Source: Hippopus hippopus (Eukaryota > Mollusca > Bivalvia > Cardiida > Cardiidae). From it: DNA of 64,000 nucleotides. This document shows positions 11,349-22,600 of the stretch, one piece after another. The notes beneath the pieces are model-generated. The model saw only the letters and a program-made list of their open reading frames with translations, ran no database searches and was not told where the DNA came from. Position 1 is the stretch's first letter. Each line of letters starts with the position of its first letter. A program made the translations under genes and the position numbers. The DNA lies in contig OX328103.1 in NCBI GenBank assembly GCA_946811185.2, positions 620,001 to 684,000 on the forward strand, written 5' to 3'.

Positions 11349-11378
<30 letters not shown>
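11349..11378. repeat. (TTTA)n microsatellite
   Basis: About seven tttat units. Confidence 0.9.
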
Positions 11379-11955
11379 ATTGTTACTGTTTAATCTTATC
11401 TACATTTGACTCACGACTCCAATACAGTAACACTCTTTCAATGATTCCCTCCAGACAGATCGATAGATTTTTTTCGTTCTCCCAGATTTTCTTCTTTTTT
11501 TCTGTATCTTTTTGTCACAAAAGCATTTTATTTTTAAAATGTAAAGTTTTGCAATATTTCTATGCCAAACGAATATAATGCACAAAATTTAATTGCGAAG
11601 TTTAACTGCGGCCGACGACTTCCTTATCAGTACATTCATTGTTTTTTATTTGAGTTATTTCCAAAGTTTTATTATTATTTTTATTTTTACATAAATAATT
11701 TAAACAAGGTAAAATATATCGTTTCCGAAATCATAACTCGTAAATCAACTTTCAAACAATTTTATCATGAAAAGTCTTACCTGTGTCATTGCACCGAATA
11801 AATTTTCTTGCACTGTTTTAGAATGATTAACAACTGTATCTAAATCAACAGATATTCTGTTGGCTGTTTACTGACTTGCGACCTTGACATAGTTCTAATT
11901 GTCTGGGTGTATTCAGGTATATATTGCCGCTGTCAAATTACCCGTATGTTTGTAA
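11379..11955. other. AT-rich spacer
   Basis: No supported feature; short overlapping frames only. Confidence 0.5.
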
Positions 11956-11959
11956 CTCT

Positions 11960-12198
11960 TTAACTGTTTACCAAACTTTTAGACCTGTCCAAATTGAAAG
12001 CATTTACAGACGATATTTTAATTCGACCTGACTTGCTATCATGCTACATTTGTCTTTGAAACATAAGGAAAAAAAAAAAAACATTTTAGGAAAAGAAAAA
12101 AAAAATGTGGTTACCAGCATTTTCTTCTTATTCCACAATGTTCTCAATAGCTTTCTTTTTATGGCCCTTCAAATTCTGGATTGTGTGGCAAAGGGTTA
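11960..12198. repeat. family B MITE with TTAA at both ends
   Basis: TTAA then ctgtttacc at the left; gtggcaaaggg then TTAA at the right; about 239 bp including both TTAA. A long A-rich expansion interrupts the middle. Confidence 0.8.
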
Positions 12199-12219
12199 AC
12201 AAATGACTAAATTTCATAA

Positions 12220-12420
12220 CTGACCAAGTTTGAAAGCAACGGCAGACAACAACTTAAATGTTGCTTAAATGATGGGATATTCATGTAAAATAGAAAAAAA
12301 AAACATTGTGGGAAAAGAAGAAAATGCTGGTTTCCAGCATTTTCTCCTTTTCCCACGATGTTTTCAAAAGCCTTCCACCTCAGCGCTTTGAAAACTCTGG
12401 ATTGTGTGGTAAAAGGTATA
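12220..12420. repeat. family B MITE
   Basis: Central palindrome aaaatgctggtttccagcat and right end ctctggattgtgtggtaaaa. Confidence 0.8.
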
Positions 12421-12523
12421 CCTACCAATTACACAAGTCTTGTTTTCAAGTTTTATGGTGTAGAACTAACCCTGAAATAATCTGCATTTGTCATGTTCAT
12501 TCTGTACTAAGTAATCCCCAGGT

Positions 12524-12640
12524 TTAACACTCAGGCCGCTATGCGCGACTCACTGACCTTTTGCGGAGAGTGTATATCAAGATCAGACTGCACAGAACGT
12601 GCAGTCTGATGTTGGATCTACATTGTCTGATAGGGATCAT
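12524..12640. repeat. family C MITE, truncated
   Basis: cactcaggccgctatgcgcg at the left, then arms gatcagactgcacagaacgt / gtgcagtctgatgttggatc. Confidence 0.8.
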
Positions 12641-12776
12641 TAGAATATTGCGACTGCTGTATAACTTGCGTATTCTTGGTGCTTATCAAACTTTGAAGGG
12701 TATAGATAATTATCATAATGTAGTTCATTTGATCCATTTCTTTAACCCTTTACCACACAATCATGAGTTTTAACTG
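12641..12776. repeat. local duplication, copy 1
   Basis: About 135 bp nearly identical to 13839-13972 (gtataacttgc...gatccatttctttaaccctt). It ends inside the start of a family B MITE, so it includes host flank plus MITE end. Confidence 0.8.
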
Positions 12777-12918
12777 TGGGAAAAGGAGAAAATATTGGTA
12801 ACCAGCCTTTTCTCCTTTGCTCACAATATTTTTTACACTATCAAGGACAGATATCATCATTTGAGCTAACTTTAATTTGTAGTGGCTGAGTACAAAATTT
12901 TGTCGTTTGCTAAAGAGT
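12742..12918. repeat. family B MITE
   Basis: TTAACCCTTTACCACACAAT at the left, central attggtaaccag, right end cgtttgctaaagagttga. Confidence 0.8.
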
Positions 12919-13079
12919 TGAAGTGTTCTTGGACAAGACACTGCAGTACTTCAGCCTTAGTGTTCATTTTGAACGTAGGAAAAACATGAATAAGTAAACT
13001 GTCACCGTGATATAACTAAGATACTGTTGAAAGCCTCACGAACAAACTAAATTCAAATTTACTTCACATTCTGGTATTG

Positions 13080-13165
13080 CGACGTCTGATATCTTTCTCG
13101 GAAGAAGTAGGTCAAGATTAGACTGATCGTCCGTGCGTTCTTATCTTATTCTACATTGTTTGACT
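13080..13165. repeat. family C hairpin, diverged
   Basis: aggtcaagattagactgatc with a weak inverted partner ttcttatcttattctacattg. Confidence 0.5.
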
Positions 13166-13445
13166 CTTGTCTAATTGTATAAACATAACTCTACCCATTT
13201 GCATTTCACGACTAGACAAAATTAAGTTCCTAAAACTAGATAGCAACTTTTTTTCGGCTTAGTCGAATGTGCTGGCTTTTGACCTACTTTTTGGTACTGA
13301 TACTAAATAAATAAACAGAAATTTGTGATTGGTTAAAAATCTAGACATGTTTTTTTAGGGATCCCTGCCTATTTGCTGGCAAATTTACGCCGTCTATCTT
13401 TTTTATAAAGATATTTCTTGTTAAATGCCATCTTTATTAATTGGT

Positions 13446-13716
13446 GCCCGGCCGGATAGCTCAATAGTTAAAATATCTGACTCACGATCTGATGGTTGTG
13501 GGTTCGATACCCGGTTGCAGCAAACTTTGTTTCCGGCGTTTTTTCGCCTCTCACCTCTGACGCAGCATGCGAGAAAAGTATCCAGTGGCTCGGAAAGAAA
13601 GTTGCCAGTGCAAGTATGAGAAAGCCAGGAAACGTATGCGTAGTTACATTGGCCGCCATGATATGACCTACACCGTTTAAACGGCAATAAACTCCAATAT
13701 AAACGATAATAATAAT
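13446..13716 (+). mobile_element. tRNA-derived SINE
   Basis: Head cccggccggatagctcaata with box B gtgggttcgatacccgg, body cacctctgacgcagcatgcg and gaaagaaagttgccag, tail aaactccaatataaac plus a taa-rich end. Confidence 0.85.
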
Positions 13717-13838
13717 TCAAAAATATAGGTTGGTCATCAAACTCGAACCCTAAAATCCATGTAAAACAGTAGAGAACGTGAAAACTCTAGTCTACATTAA
13801 AATAAGTCACTATTTTGATAAATGGATCACATTTTCAT

Positions 13839-13972
13839 TAAAATATTGCGGCTACTGTATAACTTGCATATTCTTGGTGCTTATCAAACTTTGAAAGGTA
13901 TAGATAATTATCTTAATGTAGTTCATTTGATCCATTTCTTTAACCCTTTACCACACAATCACGAGTTTTAAT
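13839..13972. repeat. local duplication, copy 2
   Basis: Partner of 12641-12776, about 1.2 kb away in the same orientation, with only a few mismatches. Confidence 0.8.
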
Positions 13973-14168
13973 GACCCTCAGCAAAAAGCCACATGAAAAC
14001 ACTGTGGAAAAAGGAGAAATATTGGTAACCAGCATTTTCTTTTCTTCCCACAATGTTTTCTATACTTTCACAGACAATTACCATCACTTTAGTTATATTT
14101 TATTCGTCGTCTGCAAATGCTTTCAATTTTCATAAGTCTCAAATTATATCGGTTGTTAAAGAGTTGAA
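13940..14168. repeat. family B MITE
   Basis: TTAACCCTTTACCACACAAT, central attggtaaccagcattttc, right half tgctttcaattttcataagt. Confidence 0.8.
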
Positions 14169-14531
14169 ATTAAGCTGTTTCGCGTTTCTGCAGTCAACAC
14201 CTGCAAGAAAAACTGACAGGAAAAAGAACAAATAATAGCAAGCAACTGCTCCCTTCCTGGAATGTTTTCCTCAGCGCAAAAGAAATACATTTTCCTTGCC
14301 TGTGCTCCTTCTATTTGTATAATTTGTTGCGATTTTGGGACTCGTAAAAAAAACAGACTGTACAGAAGTGGGCTAAGTTATGCCATTGCAAAAAAACCCG
14401 ACACGACTGAGAAACCATAAATCAAGATAGAAGATCATTGTTGATAAGACAATAACTATACAGATATCAATACCTTTACAATAATCACATTGAACTTATT
14501 GGCTATCAAACTTCCATTGTTCATAATTCGG

Positions 14532-14730
14532 TTAACTCCTTACCAGACGAGAAAATTTTAGACTCCTCCAAACTGGAAGCATTTGCAGACGACAAAATAA
14601 ATGTGGCCCAAATGGTGGAATTTGTCTCTGACATGATAGAAAACATTTTGGAAAAAAAGAGAAAATGGTGCTCACCTGCATTTTCTCCTTTTAGCACGAT
14701 GTTTTGAAAAGCTGTATTCCTCAGGTTTAC
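14532..14730. repeat. family B MITE, truncated by a foldback element
   Basis: TTAACTCCTTACCAGACGAG start, aagcatttgcagacgac, then ctgtattcctcagg, where the next foldback begins. Confidence 0.75.
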
Positions 14731-14736
14731 TGTGTT

Positions 14737-14868
14737 AAGGAATGAAGAGAACTTTTTTTTTTTGTTTTCATGGAGGCATAAAAAAAAAAAAACCCTAATC
14801 ACACTGTGTGATTAGATTTTTTTTTTTTCATACCTCAAAAAAACAAAAAAAGTTCTCTTCATTCCTTA
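14737..14868. repeat. 132-bp foldback with A/T tracts
   Basis: Arms aaggaatgaagagaac / gttctcttcattcctt with poly-T/poly-A stems and an inner palindrome ctaatcacactgtgtgatta. Confidence 0.85.
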
Positions 14869-15446
14869 TAATTCAATATCACAGACAACAAATATGCACT
14901 TAAATTTACTCTAACTGCTTTTTTCTTTTGTAAACCCAACATTGCGTATTTATTTAATGTCCATTTCATTGATGTTTCATAGCGCGGTAAATCTACTCGT
15001 TCATGACCTAATAATGACGTAAATTCATGATACATCATTATAGTATTGAACATTGGCAGATTTAGTAGATTTATTATAAGAAGTTCAATACGCTAGAAGT
15101 AAGTTGAAAATAAGTTTGTTAGGACTCAGTAAAGTGACAATGAGTTTAAGCTCTCTCTTTGAATTTACTGTTGGATATTTTTTTCCAATATTCAGTGAAA
15201 GTAAATTTAGCTAGCAATTTGAAATTCGGACTGGATATAAAACCAGACAGAAAAAACATTATGGAATCTCGTACACATATTTGTTTACATTAGTTTGACT
15301 GCAAAAGTAGTTCCGGCGCTGCTTAAATTTTTTTCAAGGAGCCATGAAAATTTTTTTTCAGCCAATCAGAACTCGCCAATGTTCATGAAAATAACTAATA
15401 TTGAATCATTAAAAAAATAAAACTCTTTCAGCCCGAAATATTATAA
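14869..15446. other. AT-rich spacer
   Basis: No gene or clear repeat recognised. Not resolved further. Confidence 0.5.
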
Positions 15447-15941
15447 GCTATACTTTGGCAAAAGGGGTTTTAAAGCATCTCTGTCATGCATTGTACCAAG
15501 CAAGACATTACATAACACGTCAGTTTGAACATGTATGTATTTATTTTACATCGATTGAGAAACAAGTTCTTACAACTTATCTCTCTCGATTCTGCTTCCT
15601 GGGAACTGCACCAGTACTTGCTCCGTATGTGTGGGCCAATGAACAATACCAAAGTTGACACCCGCTCCGGGATCCCGAACTCGGGACTTTGTGGTTACGA
15701 GACCGACGCTGAACCTCACAACCACGAACACCACACTACACGTAGCTAGGGATCCATAAAAGGCACATCGTCTAACAACCGACTGAATCAGGTCCTAGGT
15801 ACACTGGTCCTTTGACATGCAGAAAATTGACGGACAGCAAAAAGTTTCGACTCAGGTCAGCCTGCGCGGACTGCGCAGGCTGACCTGGGTCGATACTTTT
15901 TGTAGATGCATTAAGCCCCCTGTTCACAGAGCATGACTCAT
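15447..15941. repeat. family A MITE interrupted by an insertion
   Basis: The left end (tttggcaaaaggggttttaa, catgcattgtaccaagcaag) stops at about 15515 and resumes at 15742 with gggatccataa, ccgactgaatcagg and the perfect core cagcctgcgcggactgcgca, ending gagcatgactcat. The intervening ~225 bp is foreign. Confidence 0.8.
15516..15745 (-). mobile_element. SINE-like insertion inside a family A MITE
   Basis: The 3' part (15655-15745), on the minus strand, has a tRNA-like head (ggttgtgaggttcagcgtcg, box B gagttcgggatccc) similar to the fragment at 30785. It sits exactly where the host MITE is interrupted. Confidence 0.6.
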
Positions 15942-16029
15942 CTAAACTCGACCTCTTCTGACGACTTCAAATACGATCCACTGATATTCAGATCGACTTT
16001 AATCTTAATATAGGATTGACTAAATAAGT

Positions 16030-16102
16030 GAAAGGTGTAGATCAAGGATCAGAATGCTCGCTATGTGCCGTCTGATCTTGACCTATGCCGTCCGCAAAAG
16101 CT
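16030..16102. repeat. family C hairpin
   Basis: gtagatcaaggatcagaatg...gccgtctgatcttgac, then gccgtccgcaaaag. Confidence 0.7.
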
Positions 16103-16239
16103 CCTGGGTCCATATTCACTAGTCATTCTTAATTCTGATAAATCTCATCCTTATCCTGATAAATAAGTTAAATTAAACTTCAAGCCTGTAGTTAAAGCCA
16201 AAATAATGCTACATGTACATGGGGGGATATCTACTCATC

Positions 16240-16330
16240 AGACAGTGTAGATTTAAGATCAGAATGCACGTTCAGTGCAGTCTGATCTTGATCTACATTG
16301 TCTGCAAAAGATCAGTGAGTCGCACCAAAC
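16240..16330. repeat. family C hairpin
   Basis: gtagatttaagatcagaatg / cagtctgatcttgatctaca and gtctgcaaaagatcagtgag. Confidence 0.75.
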
Positions 16331-16374
16331 AGCATAAGGGTCAATTTCTAAGTTCTAATTCTAGAGTTTAGACA

Positions 16375-16450
16375 GTAAAACAACTTTTGATTGGCTAAAC
16401 CATTTTTAATTAGCCATTCAAAAGTTGTGTTGCTTTCGAAGTTAAAAAAT
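16375..16450. repeat. palindrome related to 51100-51205
   Basis: Arms acaacttttgattggctaaa and the diverged attagccattcaaaagttgt, followed by tgctttcgaagtt. Confidence 0.7.
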
Positions 16451-16691
16451 CCTGCGGAAAAAGATCAAAAATGTTCTTAAGAATGGTTGATTAATACGGT
16501 CTCAGTTTTCGCATATGGACCTAAAGGATTTATTATGATAGGTATTTATGTCACCAGAAAACATTATAGCAGCTGTACTCGTTGCTCATGCGAGCATTCA
16601 GATTTTCTGCCGGACCATTTTCTCAAGAATTTTTTTCTCGAAATAAATAACATCAGCTTTGTTATGTATTCATGAATAAATTAAATTGGAT

Positions 16692-16862
16692 CATGTTTTG
16701 TGGAAATTGAGCTTTAAATACATCTGCAAAAAGTAAATATATCTGCAAAAAGTATCGACCCCGGCCATCATTTGCAATCTGTGCAGGCTGACCTGGGTAG
16801 AAAATTTTTGCTCTTTGTAAATTTTCTGCTTATCAAAGGACAATTCTACTCAATGACTGAGT
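16692..16862. repeat. family A MITE fragment
   Basis: catctgcaaaaagtatcgac, degenerate core, then tctgcttatcaaagg and actcaatgactgagtg. The right end is lost. Confidence 0.65.
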
Positions 16863-17089
16863 GTTTAAGAGTTTAGATGCACATCAGATTCCGACAAAAG
16901 CGTATAAAGCGCCTACGACGTGTTCATGTAAAAAAGGGAGAAAACTGCAACAGGTTCCTTGTAAAATAATCTGTATCCAGGTTACCTCCCTTGCATAGAG
17001 TTTTTATCCGACGATAAACTGGCATCCTGTTGATCTTCGTATCGGACAAAGACGATAAGCATACCGGATACCAGTTTGATCCTTTGATG

Positions 17090-17305
17090 AACTCTTTACC
17101 TTACGAGAAAAATGTGGACTTGTCCAAACTGTAAGCATTTGCAGATGACAATATAAATCTGACTCAAATTATGGAACTTGTCTTAGAAAACGTAGAAAAC
17201 ATTGCAGGTTATTGTTTCCTTTTTTCCACAAGGTTTCCAAAAGTTTATTTTGAACGTTATTTTTCCCCAGGGTCGTTAAACTCGGGATTGTATGGTAAAG
17301 TGTTC
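17090..17305. repeat. family B MITE
   Basis: gaactctttaccttacgaga, aagcatttgcagatgac, and right end gggattgtatggtaaagtg. The central palindrome is eroded. Confidence 0.7.
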
Positions 17306-17404
17306 ATCTTATAAATAAGTTACATGGAAATTCATAAACAGTAGTACATAGAAATAAGCCAAAATAGTGTGATTTCAAAGTTCTTCTCTCTGGGAAAAAA
17401 TGTC

Positions 17405-17515
17405 TACGTATCGGAAAGTGTAGATCAAAGATCGGACTGCGCGTTATGTGCAGTCTGATCTTGATCTACACTGTCCGCAAAGCGCATTAGAACACCAGTC
17501 AAAGGGTTAATTGCT
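17405..17515. repeat. family C hairpin
   Basis: gtagatcaaagatcggactg / tgcagtctgatcttgatcta, then actgtccgcaaag. Confidence 0.8.
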
Positions 17516-17588
17516 CATGAAAATGCAGTAGGCTATCAGAAATGTACGGTTTACCATGTCTAGTTTATTTACTATACACAAAGATTTT

Positions 17589-17851
17589 AGCCATGCTATG
17601 GCAAAAGGGGATTTAATACATCTCCATGACGCATTATACCAAGCAAGTCGTCACATAATTATGGATCCATAAAATCTACTTTATCTTAAAACCGACTGAC
17701 TCATTATGGAGAATAGTCCTTGGATAAGGTGAAAATTGAGCAATAGCAAAACGTTTCGGCACTGGTCAGCCTGCGCGGACTGCGCAGGCTGACCTGTGTC
17801 GAAACTTTTTTGCAGATGCGTTAAAGCCCCCTTTCTCCAGAGCATGACCCA
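17589..17851. repeat. family A MITE, right-arm-deleted form
   Basis: gccatgctatggcaaaaggg at the left, perfect core cagcctgcgcggactgcgca, short right arm ending ccagagcatgaccc. Confidence 0.85.
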
Positions 17852-18012
17852 TTTAGATGGGGCTGATTATTCCAAATAAGCATTAATAATCCTGCGTGTA
17901 AGATTCTTATCATGTACATTTCATGTAGTGGCGACGCACATGTAACTGGAGGTATAACCACGTAATTGCTTTATTCTCTGTGTGAAATATGCATTTGTGA
18001 GATTACTTACAT

Positions 18013-18352
18013 ACATGAATGAATGAATGAATGAAAGAAAGAAAGAAAGGAAGGAAGGAAGGAAGAAACAAACAAACAAACATACAAACAAAGAGGGGAG
18101 GAACGAATGAACGAAAGAGGGAACGAACAAACGAAGTAAGGAAGGAAGAAAGAAAAGGAGGAAGGTAGGAGAGAGGAAGGGAAGGAAGGAAGGGAGGAAC
18201 GAACGAACAAAGAAAGAAGGAACGAACAAACGAAGGAAGGAAGGAAGAAAGGAGGGAAGGTAGAAGGAAGGGAGTGAAGGAAGGAAGGTAGGAGGAAGAG
18301 AGTGAAGGAAGGAAGGATGGGAAAGAAAGGGGAGGGAGAGAGAGAGAGAGAG
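18013..18352. repeat. 340-bp purine-rich tract (GAAT, GAAA, GGAA, GAAC, GA)
   Basis: The plus strand is almost pyrimidine-free. Long frames on the minus strand here (Ser/Phe/Leu/Pro only) are artefacts of the pyrimidine tract. Confidence 0.95.
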
Positions 18353-18409
18353 CGGGCTGTAATAATAACTGATGAAAATCTGGAAATGTGATCAATGAAT
18401 TTGTAAACA

Positions 18410-18559
18410 ACGTGCAGTCTGATCTTGGATCTACACTGTCCGATAAGCAGATAATTTTCTCCGAAAAAATAAATTTGGAATATCATCAAGTCGGGTTTTT
18501 ACTATTGGCTTGAAAGTTTCAATTAATTTATTTAGCAGGTTTGGGGTTTAAGGCTTACA
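18410..18559. repeat. family C MITE, half copy
   Basis: gtgcagtctgatcttggatc, ctgtccgataag, gtttttactattggcttgaa, atttatttagcagg; the left half is missing. Confidence 0.75.
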
Positions 18560-19582
18560 TTTCTCATTTTCTTTTCCCGTTATAGTAAACGATTTGTCTA
18601 AGATACGGGTAACTTTTGAGTTCCCACAGTATCGCACTGTCACGCGGGTCAGCTTTCGGCATACCTCGGATGATCCGGTGATCAAGTCCCTCTGCTGTAT
18701 CTTGGTAGTTTGATATGCACCTACATAGTACATTTCTTCGCCGGAAATACGCCGGTTCACCGTTCTGAAAATTGTACGGCTCCTCTTAAAAAAATTTAAA
18801 AAAATGAGTCTCAGTTTTCTATCGAAATCTTTCTAACTATATTTCAATTGACAAACAGTTCGTACATTCATTTTTAACGTGGTTTCCGATCGAAGTTTTC
18901 ACCGATTGATAGATAGATAGATAGATGTGAATAACTCGATGTTTTTTATGTCGTTGCTAAACAACTGACAGTGACGCCGCCATGTATAAGATCACGTGAT
19001 TGGCAGTTCAAACGGAAACGACCGTTATACAGACGAAGTTAGATGTAGGTACGGAATCGGCCGACTTGTGACGAGTGTCGGGACAGTCATATTCACTTGC
19101 TTACCATGTATGCAAAAGTGTGTTCCAAGAGGGATAACTCTATCGGACTCGCGATAATAAGTATTGAATGAAGTACTAGTAATTGTGAAAGGGGTCGTTC
19201 CTATCACATGATGGTTCTACGTGGCTCACCGGCGAAGGCGTAAGCCTCGGACCTGATTCTAACCCGAAGCACTTGGTTTTTCTCGTGAGAGTGTCCATGC
19301 TCAAGACGCCTTAAAGCCTTTACCTAGAACTGATGAAACTCGGGACAACCATTAATAAAAGACACATCGCCGTAATTTGACTGAATAGTTGAAAGCGTCA
19401 TAAAACACCATACAACAACTATTACTCATCCGCCGCTGAACATTTTTCAAACGATGTATATGTAATGGTGAGCCAGTGGCTTGCGAGGTACTGGTAAAAA
19501 TAAAAAGTCAAAGAAAGCATGGGTAGGTGCATTGCCCACCGTGATATGACAGACACTATATTTAAAACAACGGCAACCATTT
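18560..19582. other. 1-kb stretch without recognised gene
   Basis: Contains (GATA)n at 18905-18926 and, at about 19500-19560, a SINE-tail-like agcatgggtaggtgcattgc...ccgtgatatgac. Otherwise nothing supported. Confidence 0.5.
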
Positions 19583-19809
19583 TTAAGCCTTTACCGTAAG
19601 AAAAAATATAGACTTGACTAAACTGAAAGCATCTCAGGAGACAAAATTAATGTTGGTCACATGATGGTTTCTGTCTTTGATAGTGTAGAAAATATTGTGA
19701 GAAAAGGAGAAAATGCTGGTTACTAGTATTTTCTTCTTTTCTCACGGTGTTTTTAATGTCATCATCTTTCGAGGTCGTTAAAACTCTGGGATTTGTTGAA
19801 AAGAGTTAA
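19583..19809. repeat. family B MITE with TTAA ends
   Basis: TTAAGCCTTTACCGTAAG at the left, central tgctggttactagtatt, right end ttgttgaaaagag then TTAA (19806-19809) shared with the next MITE. Confidence 0.8.
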
Positions 19810-20016
19810 CCCTTAGCCTGCTAAGAGCGACTTACTGACCTGTTGCGGACACTATAGATCAAGGTCAGACTGCACAGAACGGTCAGTCTGATCTTTGATC
19901 TACACCGTCCGATAAGGCGATATTTTTCTCAAAAAAAATTTGAAATATCATTATTCGGGTTTTTACTACTGACTTGAAAGTTTTCATTTTAATTTATTTA
20001 GCAGAATAAGGGTTAA
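19806..20016. repeat. family C MITE, full-length, TTAA-flanked
   Basis: TTAA, cccttagcctgctaag, gcggacactatagatcaagg, arms cagactgcac / ggtcagtctgatc, ctgtccgataagg..., tatttagcagaataaggg, TTAA. 211 bp with both TTAA. The TTAA plus CCC termini suggest a piggyBac-type parent (inference). Confidence 0.85.
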
Positions 20017-20369
20017 ACAAGCAAACGAAAGTAGTCACACAAATTGCGCGTATCAGTCACATCAGTACTTTGATAGTATCGAATTTCCCGCTGGCTCGGA
20101 CCGTTATACAACTTTAGTGATATCTGGGTCAACCTTTGACCCTTTGCTTCTTGCCCATTGGCTAAGTGAATTGCTTTTTTTTTTGTCTTATCATTCTGCA
20201 TGTGATAATTGCACAATGATTTTAGGACAAAATAGGCTGTTTTTCAGTAAAATTCCATGGAAACCTGAATTGTCTTATCTGTCTTTGTCCATTTGTTTGA
20301 TGTACTTTACACAACCAAGCCCAAAGCATCAATTTACTCTGTCGCTTCTACTAGCGATAAAGCAAGCTT

Positions 20370-20445
20370 CTTAGCACAGCATAGATCAAGATTAGACTGC
20401 ACAGAAGTTATACTGTGATCTCAGAACTAAACTAATCGCTATCTG
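20370..20445. repeat. family C hairpin fragment
   Basis: atagatcaagattagactgc acagaagtt with a degraded right arm. Confidence 0.55.
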
Positions 20446-20548
20446 ACTCTAGTCATGACTACAAATTATGTCTATTTATGTTGAAATTGCACTTTCAGAC
20501 TTGGGAAAAAATGCGCCACGTATGAGTTCATTTGATGAGGGGAAGAGT

Positions 20549-20790
20549 GAACCCTTTACCACACAATCCCGTGCTTTTTTTTTTTAACGACGCTACGGAA
20601 GAAGGCCTTTGAAAACATTGTGGGAAAAGGAGAAAATGCTGGTAACCAGCATTTTCTCCATTTACCAACATGTTTTCCATCTTTCACAGACATATTTCAT
20701 CCTTTTATACACATTTGAATTGTCATCTGCAAATGCTTTCAAACTGAACTTTTGTGAAAGTTTGTCTTTTGGTAAAAGAGTGAGGTCATT
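20549..20790. repeat. family B MITE
   Basis: gaaccctttaccacacaatc, perfect centre aatgctggtaaccagcattt, gcaaatgctttcaaactg, end ggtaaaagag. Confidence 0.85.
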
Positions 20791-21478
20791 TCCACGCGAG
20801 TAAAGGGTTTTGGTGCCTCTGTAGTCAGTCCATATTTCCAGTTTCCAAATGACTACTCATGTAGAATGGACATTGTAAGAAGGTCGGACTCTCTAATATA
20901 CATGTAGATTGTTTATACCGTGTTACGAAAAAAAAAAGGAAAACAATTTGGTTTTTGTGCGTGGAGTGTTTTGGTCGTAAATCGTCTCAGACCCGCGGGG
21001 AGAAAGACAGTTTACAAGTTTTTTTTCCTCTCTCCATACTTTTACATCTGTTTCACTGTGTGAGTAATCACTGACTTTTTCCAGAAATTAACTGATATAT
21101 ACACTGTACAGGTTAGTGAAACTTACATAATTTTTGTACTGTATTGTGCGTTTAGTGCTTATTACTTTGTAGATGTATAGTGCGAGTACGATAATTTTGT
21201 ATTTGTGGTATTTGTTTAATATCAATACTGGCTCATTCCATGTTATTGGAAACATAATTACAGCAGTTTATTATGGTGTGTTATGTAAATATCATTCGAA
21301 AAAGTTGAGAGCTAATCCATGTGAGCCATGCTGTAACTAAAGGGGGTTTATTATTATACTGCAAAGAAATTTCTCGTGATCTGATTGGATAATATTCCCC
21401 GAACATAAATATCATGTACACTGGCAAAACTAACGTAAAAGCAGTTTCCCTTTCGGGAGCCCCGTATACATGACTACA
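20791..21478. other. AT-rich spacer
   Basis: No gene seen. A family A end fragment (gagccatgctgtaactaaag) lies near 21324-21350. Confidence 0.5.
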
Positions 21479-21600
21479 CTTTCAACACAACATCCAAAAT
21501 GGCGGCGTCGATCAAGATTAACATCAAGATTATGCACCAAACTGCACGTTTTACCAAGGTTCCAGTGACGTCAGTTCCCAGTGACGTCAGTTTTCAATGA
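21479..21600 (+). promoter_or_regulatory. possible promoter-like patch with two CRE palindromes
   Basis: Two perfect TGACGTCA octamers (21566-21573, 21582-21589), 16 bp apart, follow a caaaatggcggc motif (21495-21506). An ATG at 21499 opens a 33-codon frame ending at 21600, too short to call a gene. CREB/ATF and YY1-type meanings are established for these motifs elsewhere; here they are inference only. Confidence 0.3.
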
Positions 21601-21720
21601 ATTGGGGCACTCAGAAGGGAAATTCTACTTCGTCAGCGTACTCAATTTTTGAAACCAAAAAACAGGTAAATTTCGCTTCATACACGTTGGAATGGTATAA
21701 CTTTGCAGTTTAATAAATTC

Positions 21721-21864
21721 GTTGTACGGTCAGGTGGCAGGGGACTTGGAAACTTGTTCACGGCTGTGGTGAATCATGTCGCCACCTCGCCTTCGGCTCG
21801 GGGCGACATGATTCACCACAGCCGTGAACAAGTTTCCAAGTCCCCTGCCACCTGACCGTACAAC
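21721..21864. repeat. perfect 63-bp-arm palindrome
   Basis: Arms 21721-21783 and 21802-21864 are exact reverse complements (gttgtacggtcaggtggcag at the outer edge), with an 18-bp loop that forms its own ccttcgg stem. Confidence 0.95.
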
Positions 21865-22265
21865 TAATAATGTATCTCCATGAGGCAATATAACAAGCAT
21901 GTTAACTTTAGGACAGGGCACCCTAGGTTGTCTGCGGATGTCATATTCTTCGAAGATTCGACCTGTCTGCTATGACGCATCACCCATCCCCCAATACCTG
22001 GGAAAAGTATGGTTTATACCGAAGCTATTAGCCTATTACCCAAGCATGTAGGGGCTGTTTTGATAAATTGCCGATGCATAGGTTACATGCTAGCCGATCA
22101 TAGCTGAATGAATCGCACCAGGTAGCGTTTTATTGAGTAAACGTTTATTTCATTTTGAAATTCAAAGTAACGGTTGTTGTTTTGAAAAGTAGTCCGGTTC
22201 TGTACCCAGAATGCCCATATTTGATAGATGTGTATTTGTAGAATGCCATCTAGCGGGAGATAATG

Positions 22266-22457
22266 GGGCACCCTAATGCGGATGCCAGTAACATCGCCTT
22301 TCATCGCCGAAAAACGTACAGATTCGGCTAAGACTCGGGTAAGCCATAATCGATTGGCCGATATATGCTGATTCCCCGCGACGATTACGGATTACCCGAG
22401 TCTTAGCCGAATCCGTACGATAAAAGGTGATGTCACACGAATCCCATTAGGGTGCCC
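22266..22457. repeat. 192-bp foldback element
   Basis: Ends gggcaccctaatg / cattagggtgccc. The inner arms attcggctaagactcgggta and complement are nearly perfect. A matching gggcaccctag also occurs near 21916. Confidence 0.85.
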
Positions 22458-22474
22458 TATCTTTAATTATAACC

Positions 22475-22600
22475 AAGGATCCTAAAAACCCCTTTTTTGA
22501 TGGTTATCGTATTAATAACAACCGACTGCAGACTGCGCATGCTGCCTTGGGTCGATGTTGTTGCAAATGCATTAGGCCCCTTTTTTCCGGACCACCGCTT
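22475..22600. repeat. family A MITE fragment
   Basis: accaaggatcctaa, caaccgactg, tgccttgggtcgatg, tgcattaggcccctttttt. Confidence 0.55.

Noticed and set aside
18003..18489. Three long minus-strand ORFs rich in Ser, Phe, Leu, Pro
   Set aside because: Translation of a pyrimidine tract in all frames; the same applies at 33248-33466, 35017-35412 and 56061-56142.
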